A stretch of 8,734 nt of DNA, from the NCBI GenBank assembly GCA_021814085.1, contig JAKAJA010000059.1, positions 1 through 8,734 of the forward strand. The letters run 5' to 3'. Positions 1 through 6,383 of the stretch are shown piece by piece. Both the position numbers and the translations under genes were made by a program. Numbering within the stretch: the first letter of the stretch is position 1; every line of letters starts with the position of its first letter. The notes under the pieces are model-generated. The model had not been told where the DNA came from, did no database searches, and saw nothing but the letters and a program-made list of their open reading frames with translations. Source of the DNA: Acidobacteriota bacterium (GTDB lineage Bacteria > Acidobacteriota > UBA4820 > DSQY01).

Positions 1-897
1 CTGGTCGAGGTAGTCGATGAAGGCCTTGGCGTAGAAGGAATCGGAGGCGTGCATGGCCCGCTTCAGCCGGCCCAGACTCAGGAGGAGGGCGAGCAGCACC
101 ACGAGGAGCCCGATGGTGATGAACCCGGGGAGGCCTATCTTTGCCAGGATGGGCTTGGAGGGGGCGAGCCAGGCCTGGACCGCGGCGAGGTTCCAGGCCC
201 ACCACGCCGCCCACACAACCGCCGCCACGGCGACCAGATCCACCAGCGCCTTGGGCCGGGCCAAGTCCAAGAGGAGTTCGCGGATGGGGCGCTTGGGCAC
301 TTCCCGGGCCGGGAGGAGAAACACGTGCACCAACAGCAGCACCAGGAGGACACCCGCCCCGAGGCAGAAGCCCGCCACCCAGTTGGTCCATCCCGAAAAG
401 GCCACCACGCCCCCGCCGCCGGCGATGAGAGCGAGCCGGTAGGCCATGGCCTGGTACCCCACGTACCGCGCCTGCTCCTCCCTTCCCAGGTGCTCCAGGT
501 AGAACCCGTCCACGGCGATGTCGTGGGTCGCCGAGAGAAATGCCGTGAGGAGGAAGAGGACGGAAACCACCTCGAGGGCGTTGGACGCGGCCGAGCCCGC
601 GGCCATGGCGAGGACGGCGAGGATGAGCGACACCTCGGCCCCGAGGAGCCAGCGGCGCTTCGTCGCGAAGGCGTCCACCGCGGGAGCCCAGAGGGCCTTG
701 AGGACCCACGGTATGCCGTAGAGCGACGTGAGCCCCACGGCTTGCAGGCTTGCGCCGTGGTCCTTGAAGAAGACGGTAGAGATCTGCCGGACCAGGCTGT
801 AGGGGAAGCCCTGGGCGAAGTACGTCGTGATGGCCCAGAAGGGGGGAAAGGCTCTTTGGACCTCGCTTCCGTCTACCGGTTCAGCAGAATCCGCCAT
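1..897 (-). CDS. PAT-family (AmpG-like) MFS transporter, N-terminal 299 residues, cut by window edge
   Basis: Inner-membrane major facilitator protein related to AmpG, the permease that imports cell-wall muropeptides. The real substrate here cannot be told from sequence. The frame begins MADSAEPVDG and stays open for 299 codons to the window edge, so roughly the last third of a 400-450 residue transporter is missing. Visible features are a first helix region with YFAQGFPYSL (about 26-35), GIPWVLKALWAPAVD (61-75) followed by basic TKRRW (the MFS loop 2-3 position), and SATHDIAVDGFYLEHL (122-137). That last stretch matches the AmpG pattern SxSQDIxxDAW. A GYQAMAYRLALIAGGG helix (148-163) and two more hydrophobic helices (about 176-195 and 258-275) follow. 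The ATG at 897 is supported by GGAG eight bases upstream. It is oriented like the upstream operon but separated by about 234 bp, so probably transcribed independently. Family assignment is firm; muropeptide transport is only a possibility. Confidence 0.85.
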   Translation of the reverse strand, partial: MADSAEPVDGSEVQRAFPPFWAITTYFAQGFPYSLVRQISTVFFKDHGASLQAVGLTSLYGIPWVLKALWAPAVDAFATKRRWLLGAEVSLILAVLAMAAGSAASNALEVVSVLFLLTAFLSATHDIAVDGFYLEHLGREEQARYVGYQAMAYRLALIAGGGGVVAFSGWTNWVAGFCLGAGVLLVLLLVHVFLLPAREVPKRPIRELLLDLARPKALVDLVAVAAVVWAAWWAWNLAAVQAWLAPSKPILAKIGLPGFITIGLLVVLLALLLSLGRLKRAMHASDSFYAKAFIDYLDQ

Positions 898-905
898 CTG
901 GTTTG

Positions 906-909
906 CTCC
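906..909 (-). promoter_or_regulatory. Ribosome binding site of the AmpG-like gene
   Basis: On the minus strand GGAG sits eight bases before the ATG at 897, in the context TCCGGAGCAAACCAG. This spacing supports the chosen start codon, whose product begins with a short hydrophilic leader before the first membrane helix. Confidence 0.55.
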
Positions 910-916
910 GGAGGAA

Positions 917-931
917 CCTTTTTGAAAAAGG
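917..931. repeat. Perfect short palindrome in the leader of the AmpG-like gene
   Basis: CCTTTTTGAAAAAGG is a perfect inverted repeat with 7-base arms around a single G. It lies in the presumed 5' leader between the possible -10 element and the ribosome binding site. With a one-base centre it cannot fold as an ordinary terminator hairpin and there is no GC-rich stem. It could be a protein-binding site, or chance in an A/T-rich patch. Confidence 0.35.
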
Positions 932-944
932 GGGCACATCTTGC

Positions 945-953
945 ATTTTAGCA
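945..953 (-). promoter_or_regulatory. Possible extended -10 promoter element for the AmpG-like gene
   Basis: The minus strand reads TGCTAAAAT, an extended -10 pattern (TGN followed by a TATAAT-like hexamer with five of six matches), about 48 bases before the start codon. No good -35 hexamer is present at 16-18 bases, which is tolerable for extended -10 promoters. It stands out as an AT-rich patch in GC-rich DNA. Weak evidence only. Confidence 0.3.
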
Positions 954-1017
954 CCGGCTTCCGTTAGGCGCGGCGAATCCGTGAGCGATAGAGCGGTCCT
1001 ATTTTGACCTTGCCAAA

Positions 1018-1098
1018 CCTTAGCGTCCTTGGCGCTCTTTGCGGTTCAGTGTTTCTTTAGTTGACCTTCCTCCGTGTCCTCCGTGTCTCCGTGGTGAA
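1018..1098. repeat. Two-part intergenic repeat with nine-base periodicity
   Basis: On the minus strand the segment 1098-1065 reads as three successive units (CCACGGAGA, CACGGAGGA, CACGGAGGA). After an 18-base spacer, the segment 1046-1018 holds three more related units (CGCAAAGAG, CGCCAAGGA, CGCTAAGG). Both blocks share the pattern CRCNRAGGA. From memory, paired 'CACGGAGACACGGAGG' and 'CGCAAAGACGCAAAG' blocks recur between genes in many unrelated bacterial genomes, where they are sometimes mistaken for short hypothetical proteins. I know no established function for them. Here the repeat fills the gap just downstream of the operon. Confidence 0.65.
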
Positions 1099-1131
1099 GC
1101 CTCTTTCTCTTCTCCTGGCTCGAAGCAAATC

Positions 1132-1890
1132 CTATTTTCCGAGCCGCCCTAGGAGCCTCAAGAGGCCGTCGAGGATGGTCAGGGGATGGGGCGGACAGCC
1201 GGGGATGTAGAGGTCCACGGGGATGTCCGTGGGCATGCCCGCAACGGCGGGACTTCCCGCGAAGGTGCCGCCCGAGAGGGCGCAGGCCCCCACGAGGATC
1301 ACGAGCTTGGGCGCCGGGATCGCGTCGTAGGTGGCGCGCAGGGCGCTGGCCATGTTCCGCGTCACGGGTCCCGTCACCACGATGCCGTCGGCGTGGCGCG
1401 GAGACGCCACGAACTGGATGCCGAAGCGGCCCAGATCAAATCCCACGGTGCTCAGGACGTTCAGGTCGGCCTCGCATCCGTTGCACCCTCCGGCGCTCAC
1501 CTGGCGGAGCTTGAGGGACCGGCCGAAGAGGCGCTTCATCTCCCCCTGCAGCGCTTCCACTTTGGGGCGGATGCCCTCTCCATTAAGGACCAGGGCTTCC
1601 CTGGACGTGGAGGCGAGCGCGTAGTCCTGGCTGAAGAGGATCTTGCCCTCGGGGCAGGCCTCCGCGCAGGCGGAACAGAAGAGGCACTTGCCCAGGTCCA
1701 GCTTGACACCGCCGTCCGTCGTGATGGCACCCGTGGGACAGGCCTCCATGCAGGTCTGGCAGCTCTCCGCGCACGGGCCGGAGGAGATGACCGGAAGGCC
1801 CCGGAAACGCTCGGGCAAGGGATTCGTGGCCGGCGGGAAGGGCTGGGTTCTGTATCCCTGACGGAGCCTGGCCCTGAGGAGGTCGATCAT
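1132..1890 (-). CDS. ehrS: Ehr complex small subunit: 2x[4Fe-4S] ferredoxin fused to a NuoB/HyfI-like domain
   Basis: Electron-transfer subunit of 252 residues on the cytoplasmic side. The N-terminal half is a two-cluster ferredoxin: C40-x3-C44-x2-C47-x3-C51-P, then C69-x2-C72-x2-C75-x3-C79-P. The C-terminal half (about 125-252) is the NuoB/HycG/HyfI small-subunit fold. It keeps all expected ligands of the proximal (N2-type) cluster: C136 and C139 in GGCNGCE, C203 in GACALSGG and C232 in PGCPPHP. In E. coli Hyf the ferredoxin and small subunit are separate proteins (HyfH, HyfI); here they are one chain, with three [4Fe-4S] clusters predicted. The ATG at 1890 overlaps the stop of the large-subunit gene as ATGA, which fixes the start; the frame is open further upstream but that lies inside the neighbour. 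Last gene of the operon, stop TAG. I chose the Ehr name because its partner lacks NiFe ligands. Confidence 0.92.
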   Translation of the reverse strand: MIDLLRARLRQGYRTQPFPPATNPLPERFRGLPVISSGPCAESCQTCMEACPTGAITTDGGVKLDLGKCLFCSACAEACPEGKILFSQDYALASTSREALVLNGEGIRPKVEALQGEMKRLFGRSLKLRQVSAGGCNGCEADLNVLSTVGFDLGRFGIQFVASPRHADGIVVTGPVTRNMASALRATYDAIPAPKLVILVGACALSGGTFAGSPAVAGMPTDIPVDLYIPGCPPHPLTILDGLLRLLGRLGK

Positions 1891-3377
1891 CGGTCGTGCC
1901 CCGCATAGGACAGGTTGAAGCTCTTGTTGCAGAGCGGGAAGTCCGAGATGGCCCCTCCCCGCATGGCCATGGCCAGCCCCATCCAGTTGTGGATCGACGG
2001 GTCGGTCACCTTGTAGGCAGCCAGATCGCCGCTCGCGTCCGTGGCCGCGGCGTGGACCGTCTCCCCCCGCCACCCTTCCACGAGGGCCACGGCGATCCTC
2101 CCCGGCTGGCGGGTTCCCGCCTCCACCCGGAGGAACCCCGACGGGAGCGAGGGCAGATTGTCCTCCAGAAACCGCAGGGACTGCTGGATCTCCAGCCATC
2201 GCACCATGGCCCTGGCGTAAACGTCACCCGACGCGAGCATCTGCGGCGGCACCTGGGCGAACCGGTAGTACCCCGCGGGGTGATCCTGGCGAACGTCCCT
2301 GCCGCATCCGCTCGCCCGGGCCGCGGGGCCCACCACCCCCAGGAGCTCGGCCGTGTCCTTGTAGAGAATGCCCGTGCCTTCGAAACGGTTCTGCACGGAC
2401 GCCGAGCCGAAGAGGAGGCCGGCCGTGTCTTCCATGTCGCGGCGCAGGACGGTCAACGCCTTCAAGGTCCCATCGATCCAGCCGGGGTCGGCGTCGAAGC
2501 GCACGCCACCAGGGATCACCAGCCCCCGGCCGAAGCGGTTGCCGCACAGGCCCTGGGTCAGGTTCAGGAAGTCGCCGCGCAGGCGGCCGAAGAAGGAGGC
2601 CGCGGGAAGATACCCCACGTCCCCGGCGAGGGCGCCCAGGTCTCCCGCGTGGTTGGCGAGGCGCTCGAGCTCGAGGGCCACGGCCCGGAGGGCGTGGGCG
2701 CGGGCGGGCACGGGAGCCCCTGCAAGGGCCTCCTCCACGAGGGCAAAGGCCGTGGTGTGGGCGACGACCGAATCGCCGGCGATGGACTCCGCGGTGGTGA
2801 GCCGCCGCGGTGCCGGGGCGTTCCGCAGGAGACCCTCGGCGCCCCTGTGCTGGAATCCCAGTTGGATCTCCAGATGGAGAACTTCCTCGCCGTGACACTG
2901 GAATCGGAAATGGCCGGGCTCGATGATCCCAGCGTGCACGGGACCAACGGCCACCTCGTGGACCTCCTCGCCCTCGGCGGCGAAATAGCGGTAGTCCGCG
3001 GGAATGGTCTGGCCTGACCGCAGGGACGGGAAGCAGAGGGGCTTGAGCCAGGGGTGTCCTTCGGGCGTGATGCCGCCGTTCTCCCAGAGGTCTCTCTCGA
3101 AGGCCTGGGCCTGGGGCCACTGAGCCGTGAGAGCGGGGTACGTCCGCTCGCTGCCCAGGGCCCCCGCGAAGAGCGCAACGGTGCCCATAGCGTCCTGCGC
3201 CACGAATGCGAACAGGAGGGTTCCGTCCGGGCCTTCCATGGGGAAGAGGCTCACCAGGCGTCCTCCCCGGGCTCCCTCCTCCAACACCGAACTGCGGAAC
3301 GCAGGCATGGGCTGGACGGAGACGTCTCCAACAACCACGGCCGTGCCGTTGGCCATGGCCTTGCAGCTCCCGCTCAT
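1887..3377 (-). CDS. ehrL: Ehr complex large subunit: NuoC/NuoD-like, NiFe-ligand-free hydrogenase large-subunit homologue
   Basis: A 496-residue fusion of a NuoC-like domain (about 1-125; FERDLWENGGITPEGHP at 93-109) and a NuoD/HycE-like large-subunit domain. The latter starts at VGPVHAGIIEPGHFRF (144-159), with LEIQLGFQHRGAEGL at 169-183. In group 4 hydrogenases the active site is held by CGIC and a C-terminal DPCxxC. Here the first motif reads E-S-I-A200-G-D-S203 followed by the well-conserved AHTTAF, and the last reads N-L-S490-Y-A-G493-H-D-R496. Both regions align without gaps, so all four NiFe cysteines are replaced (A, S, S, G). The chain ends at Asp-Arg like NuoD, with no tail for a maturation protease. 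It should therefore not carry a NiFe centre or evolve H2. Starts with an ATG whose ATGA overlaps the upstream stop. NuoD of complex I is excluded by the HyfB/HyfF/HyfE neighbours. Confidence 0.9.
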   Translation of the reverse strand: MSGSCKAMANGTAVVVGDVSVQPMPAFRSSVLEEGARGGRLVSLFPMEGPDGTLLFAFVAQDAMGTVALFAGALGSERTYPALTAQWPQAQAFERDLWENGGITPEGHPWLKPLCFPSLRSGQTIPADYRYFAAEGEEVHEVAVGPVHAGIIEPGHFRFQCHGEEVLHLEIQLGFQHRGAEGLLRNAPAPRRLTTAESIAGDSVVAHTTAFALVEEALAGAPVPARAHALRAVALELERLANHAGDLGALAGDVGYLPAASFFGRLRGDFLNLTQGLCGNRFGRGLVIPGGVRFDADPGWIDGTLKALTVLRRDMEDTAGLLFGSASVQNRFEGTGILYKDTAELLGVVGPAARASGCGRDVRQDHPAGYYRFAQVPPQMLASGDVYARAMVRWLEIQQSLRFLEDNLPSLPSGFLRVEAGTRQPGRIAVALVEGWRGETVHAAATDASGDLAAYKVTDPSIHNWMGLAMAMRGGAISDFPLCNKSFNLSYAGHDR

Positions 3378-4813
3378 GACCGTGCCCCCAAGAGCAGGGC
3401 CGCCGCCTTCAGCAGCGCATTCAGCTTCCCGGGCAAGTAGAGCCCGAGGACGAGCGAAGCGACGGCCAGGACCGCTGGAGGGGCCAGCACGAGGGCACCC
3501 TCCCACCCGCGAAGGGTGGAGGGGGGAAGCTCGGGAGGCTCGCCGAAGACCATACCCAGAACCGCGGCCCCCATGGCCGCGAAGGCCACGGCCAGGAGGA
3601 GGAGGAAGAGGGCCGCCACCCAGTAGTGCCCGCCAGAGATGGCGGCCAGAAGGATGGTCAGCTCGCTGATGAAGGGCCCGAAGGGGGGCGTGCCCGTGAT
3701 GGCCAGAAACCCGGCCACGACAAGGACGGCCACGAAGGGCGCGCGGCGGCCCAGCCCCGTCACTCCCGCCACGGACTTGGTGTGGTAGAGGAGGAATACG
3801 GCGCCCGCCGCGAAGAAGAGGAGCGCTTTGGCCAGGGAGTGGTTGAGGGCGTGCAGGAGGGCGCCAAACACGGCGGTGCCGCCGCCGATGCCCATGGCCA
3901 CCGCGAGGATCCCCATGTGCTCCACGCTGGAGTAGGCCAGGAGGCGCTTGTAGTCAGGCTGGCGAATGAGGAAGGCCGCCGCCGTCCCCATGGAAACGAA
4001 CCCCAGAACGAGGAGGGGCTTGCGGGCGAACTCCTCCAGCCCGGCGGCATTGACGATTTGAAACGCCCGGAGGATCCCGAGGAAGGCGCAGTTCAGGAGA
4101 GCCCCGGAGAGGAGTGCGGACACGGGGGAGGGCGCCTCGGCGTGCGCGTCGGGGAGCCACGTGTGCATGGGCGCCAGGCCCATCTTGGTGCCGTAGCCCA
4201 CCAGCAGGAAGAGGAAGGCCGTCTTGAGCCATGCGGGGGCCATGCCCGGAGCGGCGGCGATGAGGCTGTCCAGAAGGAGCGACCCCTCGGCGCCGGGAGG
4301 AAGGGCGAGGGCGATGAAGAACGTCCCGGCCAGCGCCAGGGCTATGCCCACGGAGCAAAGGATGAGGTACTTCCAGGCCGCCTCGAGACTCTTCTCGGAG
4401 CGGTCAAAATAGATGAGGGTCGCGCTCGACAGGGTGGTGGCCTCCAGGGCGACCCAGAAAAGCCCCACGTGGCGGCTCAGGACGGCCAGGGTCATGGAGG
4501 AGAGGAAAAAGAGAATGGTGGGGACGTAGTAGCGGCGCCTGGGATGCCGGTGCAGGGACATGTAACCGAAGGTGTAGACGGCTCCGAGCGAGAAGAGGAG
4601 GGTGACGATGCCCAGGAAGAGGAGGCCGAGGGCGTCGGCCCCCAGAGCACCGCCCCACTCGGGCGGCGGCGGCGCGAGGAAGACCTTCGTCACCAAAGCG
4701 GCCTGCAGGAGCCCCGCCGCGAGGAAGGCCACCCGGCGGACGGGGCGGGTGGGCAGGAGCCACGTGAGGACGCCGACGGCCGCGGGGACCGCCACGAGCG
4801 CGGTGAGGATCAA
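3374..4813 (-). CDS. hyfF: HyfF-like proton-conducting (antiporter-type) membrane subunit
   Basis: Polytopic inner-membrane protein of 479 residues in the NuoL/M/N-Mrp antiporter family, closest in order and pattern to HyfF. Family landmarks: helix-5 glutamate E124 (WVALEATT), K210 and H217 in GYGTKMGLAPMHTWLPDAHAEAPSPVSA (written here in parts; 207-233), K289 in DYKRLLAYSSVEHMG, histidines 321 and 325 in LLHALNHSLAKALLFF, and E384 in TPPFGPFISEL. Two positions that are lysines in the neighbouring HyfB-like subunit are N241 and A416 here. Start: TTG at 4813, preceded by AAGGAGG seven bases upstream and forming TTGA with the stop of the upstream gene. The frame upstream lacks hydrophobic character and lies inside that gene. 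Predicted to work in ion translocation in the membrane arm. The family is certain; active pumping by this subunit is less so. Confidence 0.9.
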   Translation of the reverse strand: MILTALVAVPAAVGVLTWLLPTRPVRRVAFLAAGLLQAALVTKVFLAPPPPEWGGALGADALGLLFLGIVTLLFSLGAVYTFGYMSLHRHPRRRYYVPTILFFLSSMTLAVLSRHVGLFWVALEATTLSSATLIYFDRSEKSLEAAWKYLILCSVGIALALAGTFFIALALPPGAEGSLLLDSLIAAAPGMAPAWLKTAFLFLLVGYGTKMGLAPMHTWLPDAHAEAPSPVSALLSGALLNCAFLGILRAFQIVNAAGLEEFARKPLLVLGFVSMGTAAAFLIRQPDYKRLLAYSSVEHMGILAVAMGIGGGTAVFGALLHALNHSLAKALLFFAAGAVFLLYHTKSVAGVTGLGRRAPFVAVLVVAGFLAITGTPPFGPFISELTILLAAISGGHYWVAALFLLLLAVAFAAMGAAVLGMVFGEPPELPPSTLRGWEGALVLAPPAVLAVASLVLGLYLPGKLNALLKAAALLLGARS

Positions 4814-5460
4814 GGCTCCTCCTCCTTCAGCGACGTGAGGGCTCCCACGTCGATGTGGTCGAAGGTCCTGTGGATGTTGTACACCACGATACCCATGACG
4901 AATACGCCCACGAAGACGTCCAGCAATATGCCCATTTCCACCATGAGGGGCATGCGGTTCAAGAGGGTCAGGCCGAAGAGGAAGATGCCGTTCTCCAGCA
5001 CGAGGTAGCCCACCACTTCCGTGAGGGCCTTGCTGCGGGTCACCAGGAGCAGCAGGCCCGTGAGCATGGTGGCGAAGGCCGCGGCAGCGAGGAGAAGCCC
5101 GGCCCTGCGGGCTTCCATGGGCAGGCGGGCGGCGAGGGCGAATGCAAGCAGGACGCCCAGGGAGGCCAGGAGGAGCGACGTGCCGTAGGAGACGAGGGGC
5201 TCGAGCTCCCGGCGGGCGTTGGTCCGAACCACGGCGCGGTTCAAGAAGTAGGGTATGAGGACGACCTTGAGGGTGAACACCCCGCCCGCCACGATCCATG
5301 CGTGGGGGCTGTTGAAACCATCCAGGAGGAGGGCCAGCACGGCGATGCAGGCGGCCTGGATGGCGAACCCCCGGATGAGGACCGACAACCGGCTCGTCAC
5401 GGCAAGCAGGAGGTTGAGCAAGAGGACCGTCACGAGGATGGTGTAACTCCACGCGCTCAT
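4810..5460 (-). CDS. hyfE: HyfE-like membrane subunit
   Basis: Integral membrane protein of 216 residues, the usual HyfE length. The C-terminal half resembles NuoK/MnhC. Conserved-looking features are VFTLKVVLIPYFLNR (61-75) with K65, GYLVLENGIFLFG (151-163) with E156 buried in a helix, and MVEMGILLDVFVG (173-185) with E175 and D181. NuoK-like glutamates of this kind are part of proton paths in complex I. About six to seven hydrophobic segments are visible, and the chain ends in an acidic KEEEP tail. It begins MSAWSYTILV; the ATG at 5460 overlaps the upstream stop as ATGA. HyfE is characteristic of Hyf, Ehr and similar group 4 complexes and is not a subunit of standard complex I, which helps exclude a nuo operon. 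Confidence 0.9.
   Translation of the reverse strand: MSAWSYTILVTVLLLNLLLAVTSRLSVLIRGFAIQAACIAVLALLLDGFNSPHAWIVAGGVFTLKVVLIPYFLNRAVVRTNARRELEPLVSYGTSLLLASLGVLLAFALAARLPMEARRAGLLLAAAAFATMLTGLLLLVTRSKALTEVVGYLVLENGIFLFGLTLLNRMPLMVEMGILLDVFVGVFVMGIVVYNIHRTFDHIDVGALTSLKEEEP
4816..4827 (-). promoter_or_regulatory. Ribosome binding site deciding the TTG start of the HyfF-like gene
   Basis: The minus strand carries AAGGAGGAGGAG just before CCTTG. The best anti-SD match, AAGGAGG, ends seven bases before the TTG at 4813. The site doubles as the Lys-Glu-Glu-Glu end of the HyfE-like protein. It favours this rare start over any alternative, since no ATG or GTG is available near the first membrane helix. 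Confidence 0.7.
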
Positions 5461-6383
5461 GGCTGACCCCCGGCCATGAGGAGGAGGGCGGCCAGCGCCG
5501 CCAGCACCCCCGCGAGGCTCAGGTACTGGGGCACCCGGGCCATGCGCAGGCGTGCCATGATCGATTCCACGAGGCCCACAAGGACAGCTACCACCGCCAT
5601 CCCCGCGAGGAAGAGGGCCATGGAGGCCCACGCGGGGCCGCCTCCAGGCAGGAGGATGGAGACGAGCACCGCCCCGAAGAGCCACAGCTTCAGGGCGCTC
5701 CCGTAGAGGATGAAGGCGAAGTCCGGCCCCGAGTGATCGAGGACCATGACCTCGTGGATCATGGTCAGCTCAAGGTGCGTCGTGGGATCGTCCACGGGGA
5801 TGCGGCTGTTCTCCGCGAGGAGGATCAGGAAGAGGGCGACAGCAGCGAGGACGAGTGGCGGGGTCTGCCCGTCCCAGGTGATGACGTCCGCTCCCCCGAG
5901 GATCGGACCCAGGCTCAGGGCCTTCTGCTTCAGGGCCAGGACGCCGAGCACGAGGAAGAAGCCCGGCTCCGCGAAGGCAGAGAAGGCCGCCTCCCGGCTC
6001 GCCCCCATGCCTTCGAAGGAGGACCCCGTGTCCAGGGCCCCGGCGATCACGGCAAAACGCGCGAGGGCGAGGAAGTAGGCGAAGAGGACCAGGTCCCCCG
6101 CGAAGGCGAAGGGCGCGTCCAGCGGGCCGGCCGGCAGCATCATGCAGGCCACGAGGATGGACGCGAGGGAGACCGCCGGGGCGGCCCGGAACACCCACGT
6201 GGTCGTACGGCTGTACACGGCCCCCTTCCCCATGAGGCGAATGATGTCCCGGTACGGCTGGAGGAGCGGCGCACCCTTGCGTCCCGCCACGAGGGCCTTG
6301 GTCTTGCCCATGAGGCCGAGGAGAAGGGGCGACAGCAGGAGGGCGGGGAGGACCGCGCCCACGTTCCACCAGGGTAGGGTCAT
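5457..6383 (-). CDS. hyfC: HyfC-like (NuoH-family) membrane anchor subunit
   Basis: A 308-residue membrane protein of the NuoH/HycD/HyfC family, which docks the soluble electron-transfer module onto the membrane and couples it to ion movement. Landmarks: KALVAGRKGAPLLQPYRDI (29-47), the loop typical of the family; SSFEGMGASREA (121-132) with acidic and basic residues in the helix 3-4 loop region; and the strongly conserved ENSRIPVDDPTTHLELTMIH stretch (191-210), followed by E211 in HEVMVLDHSGPD. About eight transmembrane helices are evident. The ATG at 6383 overlaps the stop of the HyfB-like gene as ATGA and is served by GGGAGG seven or so bases upstream, inside the preceding gene. The long upstream frame is an antisense-free shadow through the HyfB-like gene. 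Assignment is firm. Confidence 0.93.
   Translation of the reverse strand: MTLPWWNVGAVLPALLLSPLLLGLMGKTKALVAGRKGAPLLQPYRDIIRLMGKGAVYSRTTTWVFRAAPAVSLASILVACMMLPAGPLDAPFAFAGDLVLFAYFLALARFAVIAGALDTGSSFEGMGASREAAFSAFAEPGFFLVLGVLALKQKALSLGPILGGADVITWDGQTPPLVLAAVALFLILLAENSRIPVDDPTTHLELTMIHEVMVLDHSGPDFAFILYGSALKLWLFGAVLVSILLPGGGPAWASMALFLAGMAVVAVLVGLVESIMARLRMARVPQYLSLAGVLAALAALLLMAGGQP

Noticed and set aside
917..931. Rho-independent terminator
   Set aside because: The palindrome has a one-base centre, no GC-rich stem and no separate T-run, and it lies in a presumed 5' leader.
49..951. 300-codon plus-strand open frame over the start of the window
   Set aside because: Its product is an Arg/Gly/Glu/His-rich string without family features, and it is antisense to a clear membrane transporter frame.
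1018..1098. CRISPR array
   Set aside because: Units are nine bases with no unique spacers; the pattern is a short periodic repeat.
3626..5008. 460-codon plus-strand open frame
   Set aside because: Low-complexity E/G/R/H-rich translation, antisense to the HyfF-like and HyfE-like genes; typical of GC-rich DNA.
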